DNA of 64,000 bases from Candidatus Zixiibacteriota bacterium (GTDB lineage: Bacteria; Zixibacteria; MSB-5A5; UBA10806). Positions 27,621-37,424 of the stretch are shown here, in pieces. Both the position numbers and the translations under genes were made by a program. The stretch spans positions 1-64,000 of the forward strand of contig JAHEDG010000003.1 of the NCBI GenBank assembly GCA_024641335.1, written 5' to 3'. The notes under the pieces were generated by a model. That model had not been told where the DNA came from, searched no databases, and saw nothing but the letters and a program-made list of their open reading frames with translations. Every line of letters starts with the position of its first letter. The stretch's first letter is position 1.

Positions 27621-28744
27621 TGTTTACCCGGATCTATTTCATTGCCAAAAAAGAGATGATTCAGCTACTCCGCGACCGCCGAACCTTCGGCATGCTGCTC
27701 ATCGCCCCCGTTATCCAGCTGATCATCTTCGGCTATGTCGCCACTACCGAAGTCAAACAAAGCGGCCTGGCCCTTTGCGACCTGAACAGAACCGCCGAAA
27801 GCCGCGGGTTCGTCGAACGATTCACCGCCGGCGGTTATTTCAACGTCACCGCTTATGTCGACGGGGTCGACGATATCAACCCGATTCTGGATTCCCGTCA
27901 GGCGGTTGTGGCCATGATTATCCCCCGCGATTTCGATAGAAAACTGGCCCGGGGCGATACTGCCGCCGTCGGTATCTATATTGACGGTACTAACTCGAAT
28001 CTGGCCACGATCGTCTCGGCCTACATAAAACAAATAGCCGGAGAATATTCCAAAGAACTTGTGTTCGATTATTTTGATAGAAACGGTATCACCATTCCTG
28101 AAATTATGACCGCCCGCCCGCGGGTTTGGTTCAATCCCGAGCTCAAATCAGTCAACTTCATGGTTCCCGGAGTCATGGCCATACTCACTTTGCTTTTGCT
28201 GATGAATCTGACCGCCCTGGCCATTGTCAGAGAACGGGAGGTCGGAACTGTCGAACAGCTGGCCGTCACCCCGATTAAGGCTCTCGATCTGGTAATCGGT
28301 AAAAGCCTGCCGCCGATGTTTATCGGGTACCTGATTATTACTCTGGTTCTTGTGCTCGGCCTGGCCTGGTTTAAGATTAGTTTCGAAGGATCGGTTTTGC
28401 TTCTATACTTCCTCTCATTCTTCTTCATCCTGGCCTGCCTGGCCGCCGGCCTGCTGATCTCAGCATTGTCACAAACCGCGGATCAGGCTATGTGGGCCAA
28501 TCAGGTCTTTTTTATTCCCAATGTTCTGCTTTCAGGTTTTATTTTCCCCATCAGCAATATGCCCAAACCAATTCAATTGATAACTTATTTATTGCCAATG
28601 AGATACTATCTCGATATCATCCGGGGGATTTTCCTCCGGGGCGCTGGGCTGCGACAGCATTGGAACGAAGCCCTGATTCTGCTGATTTGGGGGCTGGTTG
28701 TTCTGTCGATCGCCTCTCTAAAATTGAAAAAAAAGCTGGTTTAA
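27620..28744 (+). CDS. ABC-2 type permease (YbhR-like)
   Basis: The 374-aa paralogue of the preceding permease has the same layout: an N-terminal helix, a periplasmic domain to about residue 175 and five C-terminal helices, with ALAIVREREVGTVEQLAVTPI and LLSGFIFPISNMPKPIQLITYLLPMRYYL. Its ATG shares a base with the previous stop (TGATG). It closes the exporter operon. Confidence 0.9.
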   Translation: MFTRIYFIAKKEMIQLLRDRRTFGMLLIAPVIQLIIFGYVATTEVKQSGLALCDLNRTAESRGFVERFTAGGYFNVTAYVDGVDDINPILDSRQAVVAMIIPRDFDRKLARGDTAAVGIYIDGTNSNLATIVSAYIKQIAGEYSKELVFDYFDRNGITIPEIMTARPRVWFNPELKSVNFMVPGVMAILTLLLLMNLTALAIVREREVGTVEQLAVTPIKALDLVIGKSLPPMFIGYLIITLVLVLGLAWFKISFEGSVLLLYFLSFFFILACLAAGLLISALSQTADQAMWANQVFFIPNVLLSGFIFPISNMPKPIQLITYLLPMRYYLDIIRGIFLRGAGLRQHWNEALILLIWGLVVLSIASLKLKKKLV

Positions 28745-28827
28745 TCCAAAGATGGGAATAATATTACCTGGCGGACGTATAAAACTAATGAGACTCGCTA
28801 ATGACTTGAGTCCGTTGGAGAAAAATT

Positions 28828-29028
28828 ATGGAAAAATGGTTGTCCCTCATTATCGCTCTAATAATCATCTTTCTGGGAACCGCCTTTCTCACCGGCCTGT
28901 TGTTTCCGGATAAGGTCTATGGACAGGGTAAGTTGCGAACCGTCATGGGGGCGGTAATTCTCGGATACGGACTGTTCAGGGCGAGTATGGTTCTAAGACG
29001 ACTGAAAAGAAGGGCAAACGCGGATTAA
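28828..29028 (+). CDS. Small two-helix membrane protein
   Basis: The 66-aa protein has two hydrophobic stretches (about 5-26 and 38-55) and a basic C-terminal tail (LRRLKRRANAD), consistent with an inner-membrane hairpin with both ends inside. I do not recognise a family. It stands alone between the ABC exporter and the TPR/TolQR locus. Coding potential is supported only by length, hydrophobic pattern and spacing. Confidence 0.55.
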   Translation: MEKWLSLIIALIIIFLGTAFLTGLLFPDKVYGQGKLRTVMGAVILGYGLFRASMVLRRLKRRANAD

Positions 29029-29121
29029 TATGCCCAAAAAAAACTTGACATTGACCGTATTACTCTTATTTTTCAAGTTTAATTTGTTACGGGATCTTTT
29101 GTTAGGAGAGGAAGCCTGGTT

Positions 29122-30819
29122 TTGAAAAGAGAAATACTAATAACGATTTCGTTGCTTATGTTTGCCGGTCTTGTTCTGGCTGGTCCGGCCGATGACGCCG
29201 CTAAAAACGCCGAGTCGATGATCAAGGACGGTAAATATCAGGAAGCTCTTCAAGTCGTTACTTCCGCCTTGTCTGTCGAACCCGATCATTTCAAACTAAA
29301 TTCTCTCGCCGGCGAACTCTATTTCCGGCTCGCGGACTATAAGCAAGCCTATCAATTTTATCAAAAAGCCCTGGATAGAAAAAAGAAAGATCCCGATGCT
29401 CTTTTCGGCGCGGGTATGTCCGCCTTCAAAAACGGCGATTTCCAAAATGCGCTGGAGATTTTCCAGAGAGGAGTAGATACCGGTAAGCTCAAAGGCGAAT
29501 TTTATTATGGCCTCGGTATCACCCAGACCGAAATGGGGAACTATTCCGAAGGCGATCTCAATGTCAGAAAAGCCATAAACAAAGATAAGAAATCCGCCAA
29601 ATATCACCTGGCTCTGGCCGAAGTGAATTATCGGAATAAAGTTTATAGAACCGCCATCAACGAGTTCGATGAAGCCTTAAAGCTCGACTCAACTTTCGAA
29701 AAATCTATTCCCGATATTCATTATAAGAAAGCCCGTGCGTACTTCAACAGCCGCGACCTCGAAAATGCCATGTCTGAATATCGAAAACAACTCGAGAAAT
29801 TCCCCGACGACACGACCTCATGGCTGGAACTTTCCAGAATTTACGAGGTATCCGATAAGCCGTCCGAGGAAGTTTTCTGCTATCAGAATTATCTCAAAAT
29901 CGCTCCCAACGGCGGCGATATCTGGTTCAAGCTGGGCAGGGCTTTTCTAAGGCTGCGCAATAACGAAGAAGCCGCGGCCGCCTTCGAAAAAGCCATCAGC
30001 TTCAATTCCAGCGCGGCCGAATCGTACGGTTTCCTGGCAGCGATTTATTCCGACCTGAAACAATATGAAAAATCATGGGATTCCTATGCCCGCTACGAAG
30101 CCCGGTTCGGCGCCCCCGATAGCGCCCTCTACTGGCTGGAAAAAGGAAAGGTCGGAATTAAATTGGGCACTAAAAATATGGCCTTCTTCGATTCCGCCGT
30201 ATCATCCTTCAAGAAATCGGTGCGATATGATTCGACTCTCTCTTCAGGCTATGAATATGCCGGCCTGGCTTTCTATTACAAATCCAATTATGCAGGGGCC
30301 ATACCCTATTTCATCAAAAAAATAGAACTCGATTCGACCAGCGTGAATTCCATGCGCAACCTGGCCTTTTGTTATTTGAAAACCGAATCCTATCGGGATG
30401 CCGCCGTGATTCTGGAAAAGGCTCTGCTCGTCAAGCCCGACGATATCCAGATGCGCTCCATGCTGGCCAAAATTTATACTTTCTCCAAAGTCTACGCGCA
30501 GGCGATCAAACACTACGAATATATTCTCAATAGCCAGGCAGAAGTTATTGCCGATTCGCTGAAATGCGCCGTTTATCCCGATCTGGGCATCAGCTACCTG
30601 TCCATGGAAAAATGCAATGACGCTACCCGTTACCTGCTGCTGGCCGAGAGATGCGATCCCAAAGATATTAACGTGCTGATGAATATAGGGCTTTCTTATG
30701 AACTCTGCAGCCGGGTCAAGGACGCCAATACCTATTATAAAAAAGTGCTGGCCATAGACCCCGGCAACAAAGAAGCCATGCAAAAAGAGATGCAAACCCA
30801 TTTCCAGGGGCAAGATTGA
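29122..30819 (+). CDS. Exported TPR protein (about 12 repeats)
   Basis: The 565-aa protein begins at a TTG with GGAGAGGAAG upstream and has a signal peptide (LLMFAGLVLA, cleavage after about residue 20). Most of the rest is TPR repeats, for example DYKQAYQFYQKALDRKKKDPDALFGAG, suggesting a long solenoid in the periplasm. It is followed after 11 bp by a membrane protein and then exbB/exbD/tonB genes. A scaffold for a TonB- or Tol-like machine is a reasonable inference, with no direct proof. Confidence 0.85.
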   Translation: MKREILITISLLMFAGLVLAGPADDAAKNAESMIKDGKYQEALQVVTSALSVEPDHFKLNSLAGELYFRLADYKQAYQFYQKALDRKKKDPDALFGAGMSAFKNGDFQNALEIFQRGVDTGKLKGEFYYGLGITQTEMGNYSEGDLNVRKAINKDKKSAKYHLALAEVNYRNKVYRTAINEFDEALKLDSTFEKSIPDIHYKKARAYFNSRDLENAMSEYRKQLEKFPDDTTSWLELSRIYEVSDKPSEEVFCYQNYLKIAPNGGDIWFKLGRAFLRLRNNEEAAAAFEKAISFNSSAAESYGFLAAIYSDLKQYEKSWDSYARYEARFGAPDSALYWLEKGKVGIKLGTKNMAFFDSAVSSFKKSVRYDSTLSSGYEYAGLAFYYKSNYAGAIPYFIKKIELDSTSVNSMRNLAFCYLKTESYRDAAVILEKALLVKPDDIQMRSMLAKIYTFSKVYAQAIKHYEYILNSQAEVIADSLKCAVYPDLGISYLSMEKCNDATRYLLLAERCDPKDINVLMNIGLSYELCSRVKDANTYYKKVLAIDPGNKEAMQKEMQTHFQGQD

Positions 30820-30830
30820 CGGAGGAGATT

Positions 30831-31520
30831 ATGGGTATTAATAAACCCGATCCCGATTCGACCATAAAATACATGGGCTTCGGAATTCATCCCGGTGAAA
30901 TCAAAGAGTTCTGGGCTTCCGAGGATGAGAAAAAGAAATATCTTAATAACGTTAAAGCCGCCGCCGAGCTTTCCCTGCTCGATCGCGACACTTCCTTGCT
31001 TAACGCGGTCCTGATGTCTCCTGTCGATAAGGCCGTTTCCTTGTTGGGAGGCCTTATTCTTATCATCGCCTTCTTTCTCCCGGCCTATTCCATCGATCCC
31101 GATGGAAAAGCCATATCCGGATCGGCCATTTCGTTTTTTCTGAATATTCCAATCATCGGCGGTTACGCGGCCTATGGCGGACCGATTATGATATTGACCG
31201 CGATCGTTTTCGGACTTATCTTGCTGGCCTGCCCCGCCGCCGGAATTCTCAATATCCTGGGGCTCCTTAATAAAGCCGGAGAAGATAATTACTTGGAAAC
31301 TGTAAAGAAATACTCTCGATTCAATTACGTTCCCATCGTGCTCTATATCCTGTTGATTGCTATTTTGGCTGTGGGCGCTGCCCATCCGTTCGGCTCCCTG
31401 GGAATTAAGAACCTCGGTGATACTCTCCATGTAGGAGCGATCTTCAGCCTGACAGGATTCGGTTTCTGGCTGAATATCGTCGGGCTGACAATCGGTTTCG
31501 CCCAATCAAGGGGCATCTAA
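30831..31520 (+). CDS. Four-helix membrane protein in TolQR operon
   Basis: The ATG at 30831 with GGAGGAG upstream is preferred over the TTG at 30816 (229 aa). An acidic soluble N-terminus (about 1-65) is followed by about four hydrophobic helices (from GGLILIIAFFLPAYSI to the end). I do not recognise a family. The position between the TPR gene and exbB suggests an accessory subunit of the proton-driven complex. Confidence 0.65.
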   Translation: MGINKPDPDSTIKYMGFGIHPGEIKEFWASEDEKKKYLNNVKAAAELSLLDRDTSLLNAVLMSPVDKAVSLLGGLILIIAFFLPAYSIDPDGKAISGSAISFFLNIPIIGGYAAYGGPIMILTAIVFGLILLACPAAGILNILGLLNKAGEDNYLETVKKYSRFNYVPIVLYILLIAILAVGAAHPFGSLGIKNLGDTLHVGAIFSLTGFGFWLNIVGLTIGFAQSRGI

Positions 31521-31603
31521 TCTGGCTGATGTGGAGCTATATTAAATTCTGTTGAGATAAAAAGTGTCAGTAAGTGCAAAAATAAAATGAGGAGGCTTGT
31601 CAA

Positions 31604-32362
31604 TTGCGTCAGGTAATTTTTGTAACGATTTTAATGGTCGTCGCTTTCGGTGTCGGATTCGGAATTTGGTTCGGTATCTTCAGAACCCAGCCCGATGGCA
31701 CGCTGATGCACACCATGTATCAGGGCGGACCCCTGGTCGTCGCCCTGATCGCCATGCTTATTATGCTGGTCGGCTTTATTATCGAACGCGCTATTACTCT
31801 TTACCGCGGAGCGGCCGGTAACGCCTCGGTTCAATCCTTCTTCAAAAAAGTCATCACCGCTCTGCACTCCGACGATTTTGACGGAGCCATTGCCGCATGC
31901 GATAAGCAAAAGGGAACCGTCGCCAATATCCTAAGAGCCGGTATCGAAAGATTCAACGTGGTCCGGCAGGACGGTTCCATGAATTTCGAGAAAAAAATCA
32001 CCGAAACGCAGAGAGCCATCGAGGAGGCTAACGCCCTCGAGGTTCCCCTGCTGGAGAGAAACCTGATTGCCCTTTCAACTATCGCTTCCACCGCCACTAT
32101 GGTCGGGCTTCTGGGAACAACTATCGGTATGATCAGAGCCTTCGCCGCTACAGGCGACACCGCCACCGGTGCTATCAACGCCGAGGCGCTGGCTAAAGGT
32201 ATCTCCGAAGCGCTGGTCAATACAGCCGGAGGGCTGGCTAACGCCATCATCGGGATTATTGCTTATAACTTCTTTGTTAATAAGGTGGACGCTTTCAACT
32301 ACACTATCGACGAGGCGTCCTACGAGGTCGTTCAGCTTTTGAAAGATAAAGAAGGAAAATAA
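31604..32362 (+). CDS. exbB-like: MotA/TolQ/ExbB proton channel family protein
   Basis: The 252-aa protein (TTG start, GGAGG upstream) has three membrane helices: about 5-25, 40-60 and a pair near 150-215 with STIASTATMVGLLGTTIGMIRAF and NTAGGLANAIIGIIAYNFF, the family's pore segments. With the two downstream ExbD proteins it forms a proton-driven motor that energises a TonB or Tol protein across the envelope. Only 1 bp separates it from the first exbD. Confidence 0.93.
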   Translation: MRQVIFVTILMVVAFGVGFGIWFGIFRTQPDGTLMHTMYQGGPLVVALIAMLIMLVGFIIERAITLYRGAAGNASVQSFFKKVITALHSDDFDGAIAACDKQKGTVANILRAGIERFNVVRQDGSMNFEKKITETQRAIEEANALEVPLLERNLIALSTIASTATMVGLLGTTIGMIRAFAATGDTATGAINAEALAKGISEALVNTAGGLANAIIGIIAYNFFVNKVDAFNYTIDEASYEVVQLLKDKEGK

Positions 32363-32363
32363 G

Positions 32364-32894
32364 ATGGCCGGCAAGAAAAGGAGAATCAATATAGCTATTG
32401 ATATGACTCCTATGGTCGATATAGCTTTTCTTCTTCTGATCTTCTACATGACCACTACCTCGTTCAAACCACCTGAAAAATTCGAAGTGGTTCTACCGGC
32501 GTCTGCGTCCGAGTACAATGTCCCCGACGCGGATATCATCAATATCACTGTCAATAAAAACGACGAGATCTTCCTCGAGTACATCATTACCAATATCGCC
32601 GAAAATGATACCATCATCAACGGCGAAGCCGTACCGGCCGGAGGATCATCGGTTATTCGTGATTATGTCGATGTCGACGCCAGAACCCTGAATGGCGAAT
32701 TTATTAAGGTACAAGCCAAGTTCCTGCGAAAAGGCGGAAACCCGCCGCTCATTGTAAAAGCGGACAAGGGAAGCCGGTACGGTACTGTCAAGAAGATCAT
32801 GGATACCCTGCAGGATCTTAATATCAACCAGTTTTCTCTCATGACCGAGAGAGAACGGCAAGCCCGTGCGGCCGCCGAAAACCCGGTCGGTTAG
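32364..32894 (+). CDS. exbD-like: ExbD/TolR family protein 1
   Basis: The 176-aa protein has a short basic N-terminus, one membrane helix with the proton-carrying Asp in DMTPMVDIAFLLLIFYMTTT and a periplasmic domain ending in a KADKGSRYGTVKKIMDTLQ segment typical of the fold. It acts with ExbB. A paralogue follows directly, so two ExbD copies share one channel, as seen in several TonB systems. Confidence 0.93.
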   Translation: MAGKKRRINIAIDMTPMVDIAFLLLIFYMTTTSFKPPEKFEVVLPASASEYNVPDADIINITVNKNDEIFLEYIITNIAENDTIINGEAVPAGGSSVIRDYVDVDARTLNGEFIKVQAKFLRKGGNPPLIVKADKGSRYGTVKKIMDTLQDLNINQFSLMTERERQARAAAENPVG

Positions 32895-32911
32895 GATGTG
32901 AGGTGATTTAA

Positions 32912-33514
32912 ATGGCCGGCGTAGATTTAGGCGCGGGAAGACCGCAAAAAGGAGCTAAAAAAGGGCTCAGAAGACCCAAACGAAGGGTTAATATCAGGAT
33001 CGATATGACCCCTATGGTGGATATCGCCTTCCTGCTGCTGATTTTCTATATGGTTACTACAGTTTTCGCCAGACCCTTAAGAATGGAAATCTCGTTGCCC
33101 CCTAAACCGGAACCGGGCACGCCTCCTTCCGATGTGAAAATAGGCGCATCCAAACTGCTGATTATGTTCGTTGATAAAAGCGATTCTTTGTATTACCAAA
33201 TCGGCGAAAATATGAAACAACCCGAACCGGTAAGCTTCACCAAACTCGGTGAAATGATCGAGACAGGCAACCGTACCATATCCGGATATACTATGGTTCT
33301 CAAGATGGATCAGGCCTCTTCATATCACATGATGGTAAATATCATCGACGAAATCCAGAGCGTGGAGCGGCGGATCAACACCGATATTGCCGAAGCCAAA
33401 AAGAGAGATCCGAGCCAGAAGGACTTCTCCATCAGGTTCAGTCTGCAGGATATGACCGCCTGGGACGAGTATGTTCTGGGTATTGTCAAAGAAGGGGGGA
33501 CGGTCGAGCAATGA
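32912..33514 (+). CDS. exbD-like: ExbD/TolR family protein 2
   Basis: The 200-aa paralogue has a longer basic N-terminus (GRPQKGAKKGLRRPKRR) and the same helix, DMTPMVDIAFLLLIFYMVTT with its Asp. The periplasmic domain is longer than in copy 1, with a VLKMDQASSYHMMVNIIDEIQS segment. Its stop overlaps the tonB start by 4 nt. Two nonidentical copies suggest a heteromeric ExbD pair or specialisation. Confidence 0.92.
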   Translation: MAGVDLGAGRPQKGAKKGLRRPKRRVNIRIDMTPMVDIAFLLLIFYMVTTVFARPLRMEISLPPKPEPGTPPSDVKIGASKLLIMFVDKSDSLYYQIGENMKQPEPVSFTKLGEMIETGNRTISGYTMVLKMDQASSYHMMVNIIDEIQSVERRINTDIAEAKKRDPSQKDFSIRFSLQDMTAWDEYVLGIVKEGGTVEQ

Positions 33515-34239
33515 GCGCCAGATCTGTATTGTTAGGCTCACTCGAGCTGAAGAGAATTTACCAGAAGAATATGCTTCTGGGATTCGGCATCGCCGGAGCC
33601 GCCCATCTGCTGATTATCGGGACTATCGCCCTGATCATGACTATTCAGGCCAATAAGCAGATCAGCGCTCCGCAGGTAGTTATTCTCTCCAAGGCCGATC
33701 TGATTATTCCCCCTTCGATTTCCAAACCCAAAGAGGAGATCAGGGTTCATATTGATGAAAAACAAATTCGTCCTACCGTAGGTGTCATCGAAGCGGTTCC
33801 CGACGAAGAAGCCCCCGAAGAAACAGAGATAGCCACTCAGGATGAATTGGCCGAAATGGCCCCATCGACCCCCATAGAAGATCTTGAGGACCTGGGCGCC
33901 GATCTCGATATACAGGGCATTCTCAATGAACTTCTGCCGGCGCCGGATCAATTCGTACCCTACGAGGAAGCCCCCGTGCAGATAGAGACCGTCCAGCCTG
34001 TCTATCCGCCGCTGGCTCAAAGAGCCAGTATCCAGGGAGTGGTCTGGGTCAACGCCCTTGTGGATAAAGAGGGAAAGGTCCGTGACGTCATTATTGTCAA
34101 GGATTCCGGAGCTAACGCCGGATTCGAGGAGGCCGCTGTTGAGGCCGCCAAAAAAACCATATGGAAACCGGCTATCGCCAATGGTCAGCCCATCGCTGTC
34201 TGGGTTACCTATAAAGTGGAATTCAAACTAAGAAATTAG
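33511..34239 (+). CDS. tonB-like: TonB-family energy transducer 1
   Basis: The 242-aa protein has a membrane anchor (about 25-48), an acidic Glu/Pro-rich periplasmic stretch and a C-terminal TonB domain (about 160-242) with PVYPPLAQRASIQGVVWVNALVDKEG and the WKPA motif followed by VWVTYKVEF. It would transmit proton-motive force from ExbBD to outer-membrane transporters. It closes the operon and is followed by a strong terminator. No TonB-dependent receptor is encoded in the window. Confidence 0.93.
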   Translation: MSARSVLLGSLELKRIYQKNMLLGFGIAGAAHLLIIGTIALIMTIQANKQISAPQVVILSKADLIIPPSISKPKEEIRVHIDEKQIRPTVGVIEAVPDEEAPEETEIATQDELAEMAPSTPIEDLEDLGADLDIQGILNELLPAPDQFVPYEEAPVQIETVQPVYPPLAQRASIQGVVWVNALVDKEGKVRDVIIVKDSGANAGFEEAAVEAAKKTIWKPAIANGQPIAVWVTYKVEFKLRN

Positions 34240-34271
34240 CGCCCTCTCAAAATATGCGCCAATCTATCCGG

Positions 34272-34306
34272 GCCCCGTTATGATTTGATAACGGGGCTTA
34301 TTTTTC
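34272..34306 (+). terminator. Rho-independent terminator after tonB 1
   Basis: A perfect 10-bp stem, GCCCCGTTAT-GATTTG-ATAACGGGGC, is followed by TTATTTTTC. It ends the TPR/TolQR/TonB operon. Confidence 0.9.
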
Positions 34307-34367
34307 TTGGAATAAACGCGCCCTTTGAAACGTAACCTATATGAATCCATCGATCAAAGGAGGTAGT

Positions 34368-35078
34368 ATGAGGTCATCCTCTCTCCCGGAGCTTAAGAAG
34401 AAATACCCGAGATATATGATCATCGCGTTTGGTATCTCGGCTGTGCTTCATCTCTCCCTGGCGGGTATTCTGGCCATGATCTTCAGCGTCAGCCCGGCAG
34501 CCGTTATTATCGCCGCCGGTGATAAGCATTATCATGACCGTGTAAAATTTATCCCGCCGCCTCTACCGAAAGAAAAGCCGTCCGGCAAATACTCGAGGGA
34601 GAATAAGACTATACCCGTGAATATCGGTTTGGCGCTGCCGGTTCCCGATACCGAGATCGTCGAGAATTCCGCGTTTCCCGACCAGAAAAATCTTATTGCT
34701 CTGGCGCCGAACCTGCCGGGCCTTCCCGGTGACGGCGGATATCAACTAACAGCCGATCAAATCATAGACAAAATCCTGCCCGGGCCGGAGGATTTCGTGC
34801 CGTACGATATCGCCCCGGTTCAGGTTGTCTCGGCCACGCCGCTCTATCCGCCGCTGGCTCGAAGAGCTGGCATCGAGGGTGATGTCTGGGTCAAGGCTCT
34901 GATCGGTACAGACGGACAGGTTCTTGATGCCGTGATCTTCAAGAATTCCGAAACCAACGCCGGTTTTGAGGAAGCGGCCATCAAAGCCGCCCGATTGAAT
35001 GTTTGGAAACCAGCCGTAGCCAACGGAATCCCGGTGGCTGTCTGGATCGCTTACAAAGTCAGTTTCAGACTTCGCTGA
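34368..35078 (+). CDS. tonB-like: TonB-family energy transducer 2
   Basis: The ATG at 34368 with AAGGAGG upstream gives 236 aa. The architecture matches the neighbour: membrane anchor (about 15-40), a Pro/Gly-rich spacer and a TonB domain with TPLYPPLARRAGIEGDVWVKALIG and WKPAVANGIPVAVWIAYKVSF. The C-terminal halves of the two proteins are clearly related, so this is a tandem duplication. It lies between two terminators as its own unit, without ExbB/ExbD of its own. Confidence 0.92.
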   Translation: MRSSSLPELKKKYPRYMIIAFGISAVLHLSLAGILAMIFSVSPAAVIIAAGDKHYHDRVKFIPPPLPKEKPSGKYSRENKTIPVNIGLALPVPDTEIVENSAFPDQKNLIALAPNLPGLPGDGGYQLTADQIIDKILPGPEDFVPYDIAPVQVVSATPLYPPLARRAGIEGDVWVKALIGTDGQVLDAVIFKNSETNAGFEEAAIKAARLNVWKPAVANGIPVAVWIAYKVSFRLR

Positions 35079-35130
35079 TATCTTTGGCGGACCGTTATCT
35101 TATCTTCTGTTTTTCTTATGAGGTTAAGCA

Positions 35131-35160
35131 GGGCCGGTTTCTATACCGGCCCTTTTTCTT
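35131..35160 (+). terminator. Rho-independent terminator after tonB 2
   Basis: GGGCCGGT and ACCGGCCC form an 8-bp stem around TTCTAT and are followed by TTTTTCTT. Confidence 0.9.
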
Positions 35161-35226
35161 CAGCCATAATTAGGATATAAGTCGTTCCCTGATTACCGTC
35201 ATGCCCTATGCACGGTAAATTTATCC

Positions 35227-35255
35227 TTGACTGGAACCACTGATAATCATATATT
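35227..35255 (+). promoter_or_regulatory. Sigma-70 promoter of hppA
   Basis: TTGACT, a 17-bp spacer and TATATT lie about 65 bp upstream of the hppA ATG and after the tonB 2 terminator. Confidence 0.65.
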
Positions 35256-35319
35256 CACCGCTCAATGAATATTTAGATAAGTGACTTGCTAATCAAAGGT
35301 TAAAAGGAGACGAAGGTAG

Positions 35320-37335
35320 ATGAACTACGGATTATTAGCGGTTGGTTTGGGCGCTGTCGGACTGATTTTTGCGTTGGCGATATATTTCATGATCAAAAAA
35401 CAGCCTTCCGGCAATCAGGTCATGACCGAATTGGCCGAGACTATTCACCGTGGCGCCATGGTGTTTCTAAAAAAGGAATACTCAATACTGCTGCCGTTTA
35501 TTCTGGTAGTATTCCTTCTCCTGGCCTGGAAAATAGGAATTTATTCCGGCGTGGCCTTCTTAGGCGGAGCTTTATGCTCTATGTTGGCCGGGTTCTTCGG
35601 TATGAACGCCGCCACCAAAGCCAATGTTCGCACAACCGAAGCAGCTCGAAACTCCGGACAGGCTAAAGCTTTGCAAAATGCCTTCTCAGGCGGAGCGGTT
35701 ATGGGCATGTCTGTCGCCTCCCTGGGATTGCTGGGGCTCGGGATATTATTCTATTTATTCTATAATCCTGCCGACCTTTCGGGCTTGCAGGCCCTCACCG
35801 GCTTTTCTATGGGAGCTTCCTCGATAGCCTTATTCGCCCGTGTCGGCGGCGGTATATACACCAAATCGGCCGATGTCGGCGCCGATCTGGTCGGTAAAGT
35901 CGAAGCCGGTATCCCCGAAGACGACCCCAGAAATCCAGCGGTTATCGCTGATAACGTCGGCGACAACGTCGGCGATGTGGCCGGAATGGGAGCCGATCTC
36001 TTCGAATCGTACGTCGGATCGATTGTCGCCTCCGTAGTTATCGGCATAACTATCGTCGCTTCCATGGGGCAGGCGTTTATCGGGTATGTCGCTTTGCCCC
36101 TGATGATCGTCTCAGCCGGTATTATCGCTTCCATGCTCGGAATCGCTTCGGTAAAAATATTCTCCTCAATGAACCCCGCGGCCACTTTGAGAATCGTTAC
36201 CTATGTAGGGGCTCTTCTCATGATGGTCGCTACCTATTTTCTGACCGGCTGGCTTAAAGTCGATATCGGAGTTTTCTGGGCCGTGCTTTCCGGTTCTATC
36301 GCCGGAATAGCCCTCGGACTGCTGACAGAATATTACACCTCCGCCAAGCCTATCAGAGATATCGCCAAGGCTTCCGAAACAGGCCCGGCGACCAATGTCA
36401 TTACCGGCCTGGCCGTGGGAATGGAATCTGTGGCTTTGCCGGTAGTGGTTATCTGCATAGCCATCTATGTCGCTTTCCATTTCGGTTACGATCATTCCCA
36501 TGATTTGGGAATGGGCCTTTATGGAATAGGTATCGCAGCTGTAGGAATGCTGGCCACAATAGGCGTTACCATGTCGGTTGACGCTTACGGCCCGATCGCC
36601 GATAACGCCGGCGGTATCTCCGAGATGTCAGGTCTCGGTCCTGAAGTTCGCAAAATTACCGACCGGCTCGATTCCCTCGGCAATACCACTGCCGCTATAG
36701 GTAAAGGATTTGCCATCGGTTCCGCCGCCCTGACAGCGTTGGCCCTGTTCTCCGCTTACACCACAGCTGTCGATCTTTCAAGTATCAATCTGGTCGATTC
36801 CAGAGTCGTTATAGGCCTCTTCCTGGGAGGGCTTCTGCCGTTCCTGGTCGCGGCAATGACTATGACCGCCGTCGGAAAAGCGGCTTTTGCCATGGTTAAT
36901 GAGGTCCGCAGGCAGTTCAAGGAGATCGCCGGGTTGATGGAGGGTACCGCCAAACCTGATTCTGAACGGTGTGTAGCCATCGCTGCCACCTCCGCTATTA
37001 AGGAAATGGTGCTTCCCGGTCTGCTGGCGGTGATAGCTCCTATTCTCGTAGGATATGTGCTGGGTAAGGAAGCGCTTGGCGGGCTTCTCGCCGGAGCTAC
37101 TGTTACCGGTGTTATGCTGGCCCTCATGATGGCCAACGGTGGCGGAGCATGGGATAACGCCAAAAAGTATATCGAAGGCGGAGCTCATGGCGGCAAAGGA
37201 TCCCCGGCTCATAAAGCGGCGGTTGTCGGCGATACCATTGGCGACCCTTTCAAGGATACTTCAGGACCTTCCATGAATATCCTGATAAAACTGATGGCCA
37301 TTGTTTCCCTGGTTTTAGCGCCGTTGTTCAAATAG
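35320..37335 (+). CDS. hppA: Membrane-bound ion-pumping pyrophosphatase
   Basis: The 671-aa enzyme has about 16 helices. The substrate-binding core is clear: [53 protein letters not shown] and [16 protein letters not shown]-like block near the end. It couples pyrophosphate hydrolysis to proton or sodium export. The segment [10 protein letters not shown] has Ala where potassium-independent enzymes have Lys, pointing to the K+-dependent class. I cannot tell H+ from Na+ specificity. It is monocistronic, with its own promoter and terminator. Confidence 0.96.
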   Translation: MNYGLLAVGLGAVGLIFALAIYFMIKKQPSGNQVMTELAETIHRGAMVFLKKEYSILLPFILVVFLLLAWKIGIYSGVAFLGGALCSMLAGFFGMNAATKANVRTTEAARNSGQAKALQNAFSGGAVMGMSVASLGLLGLGILFYLFYNPADLSGLQALTGFSMGASSIALFARVGGGIYTKSADVGADLVGKVEAGIPEDDPRNPAVIADNVGDNVGDVAGMGADLFESYVGSIVASVVIGITIVASMGQAFIGYVALPLMIVSAGIIASMLGIASVKIFSSMNPAATLRIVTYVGALLMMVATYFLTGWLKVDIGVFWAVLSGSIAGIALGLLTEYYTSAKPIRDIAKASETGPATNVITGLAVGMESVALPVVVICIAIYVAFHFGYDHSHDLGMGLYGIGIAAVGMLATIGVTMSVDAYGPIADNAGGISEMSGLGPEVRKITDRLDSLGNTTAAIGKGFAIGSAALTALALFSAYTTAVDLSSINLVDSRVVIGLFLGGLLPFLVAAMTMTAVGKAAFAMVNEVRRQFKEIAGLMEGTAKPDSERCVAIAATSAIKEMVLPGLLAVIAPILVGYVLGKEALGGLLAGATVTGVMLALMMANGGGAWDNAKKYIEGGAHGGKGSPAHKAAVVGDTIGDPFKDTSGPSMNILIKLMAIVSLVLAPLFK

Positions 37336-37354
37336 TATCAAAAGACTCCTTCGA

Positions 37355-37379
37355 GGGCGGGTTTTCCCGCCCTTTTTTT
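37355..37379 (+). terminator. Rho-independent terminator after hppA
   Basis: GGGCGGG-TTTT-CCCGCCC forms a perfect 7-bp stem, followed by seven T. Confidence 0.92.
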
Positions 37380-37424
37380 ATTAAACTCCTTGCTCTTTTT
37401 ACTCCCTTGAGCTAAGATATCCGT

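Noticed and set aside
31690-31710. TGGCACG near the start of exbB as another sigma-54 site
   Set aside because: It is inside coding sequence and lacks TTGC at the right spacing.
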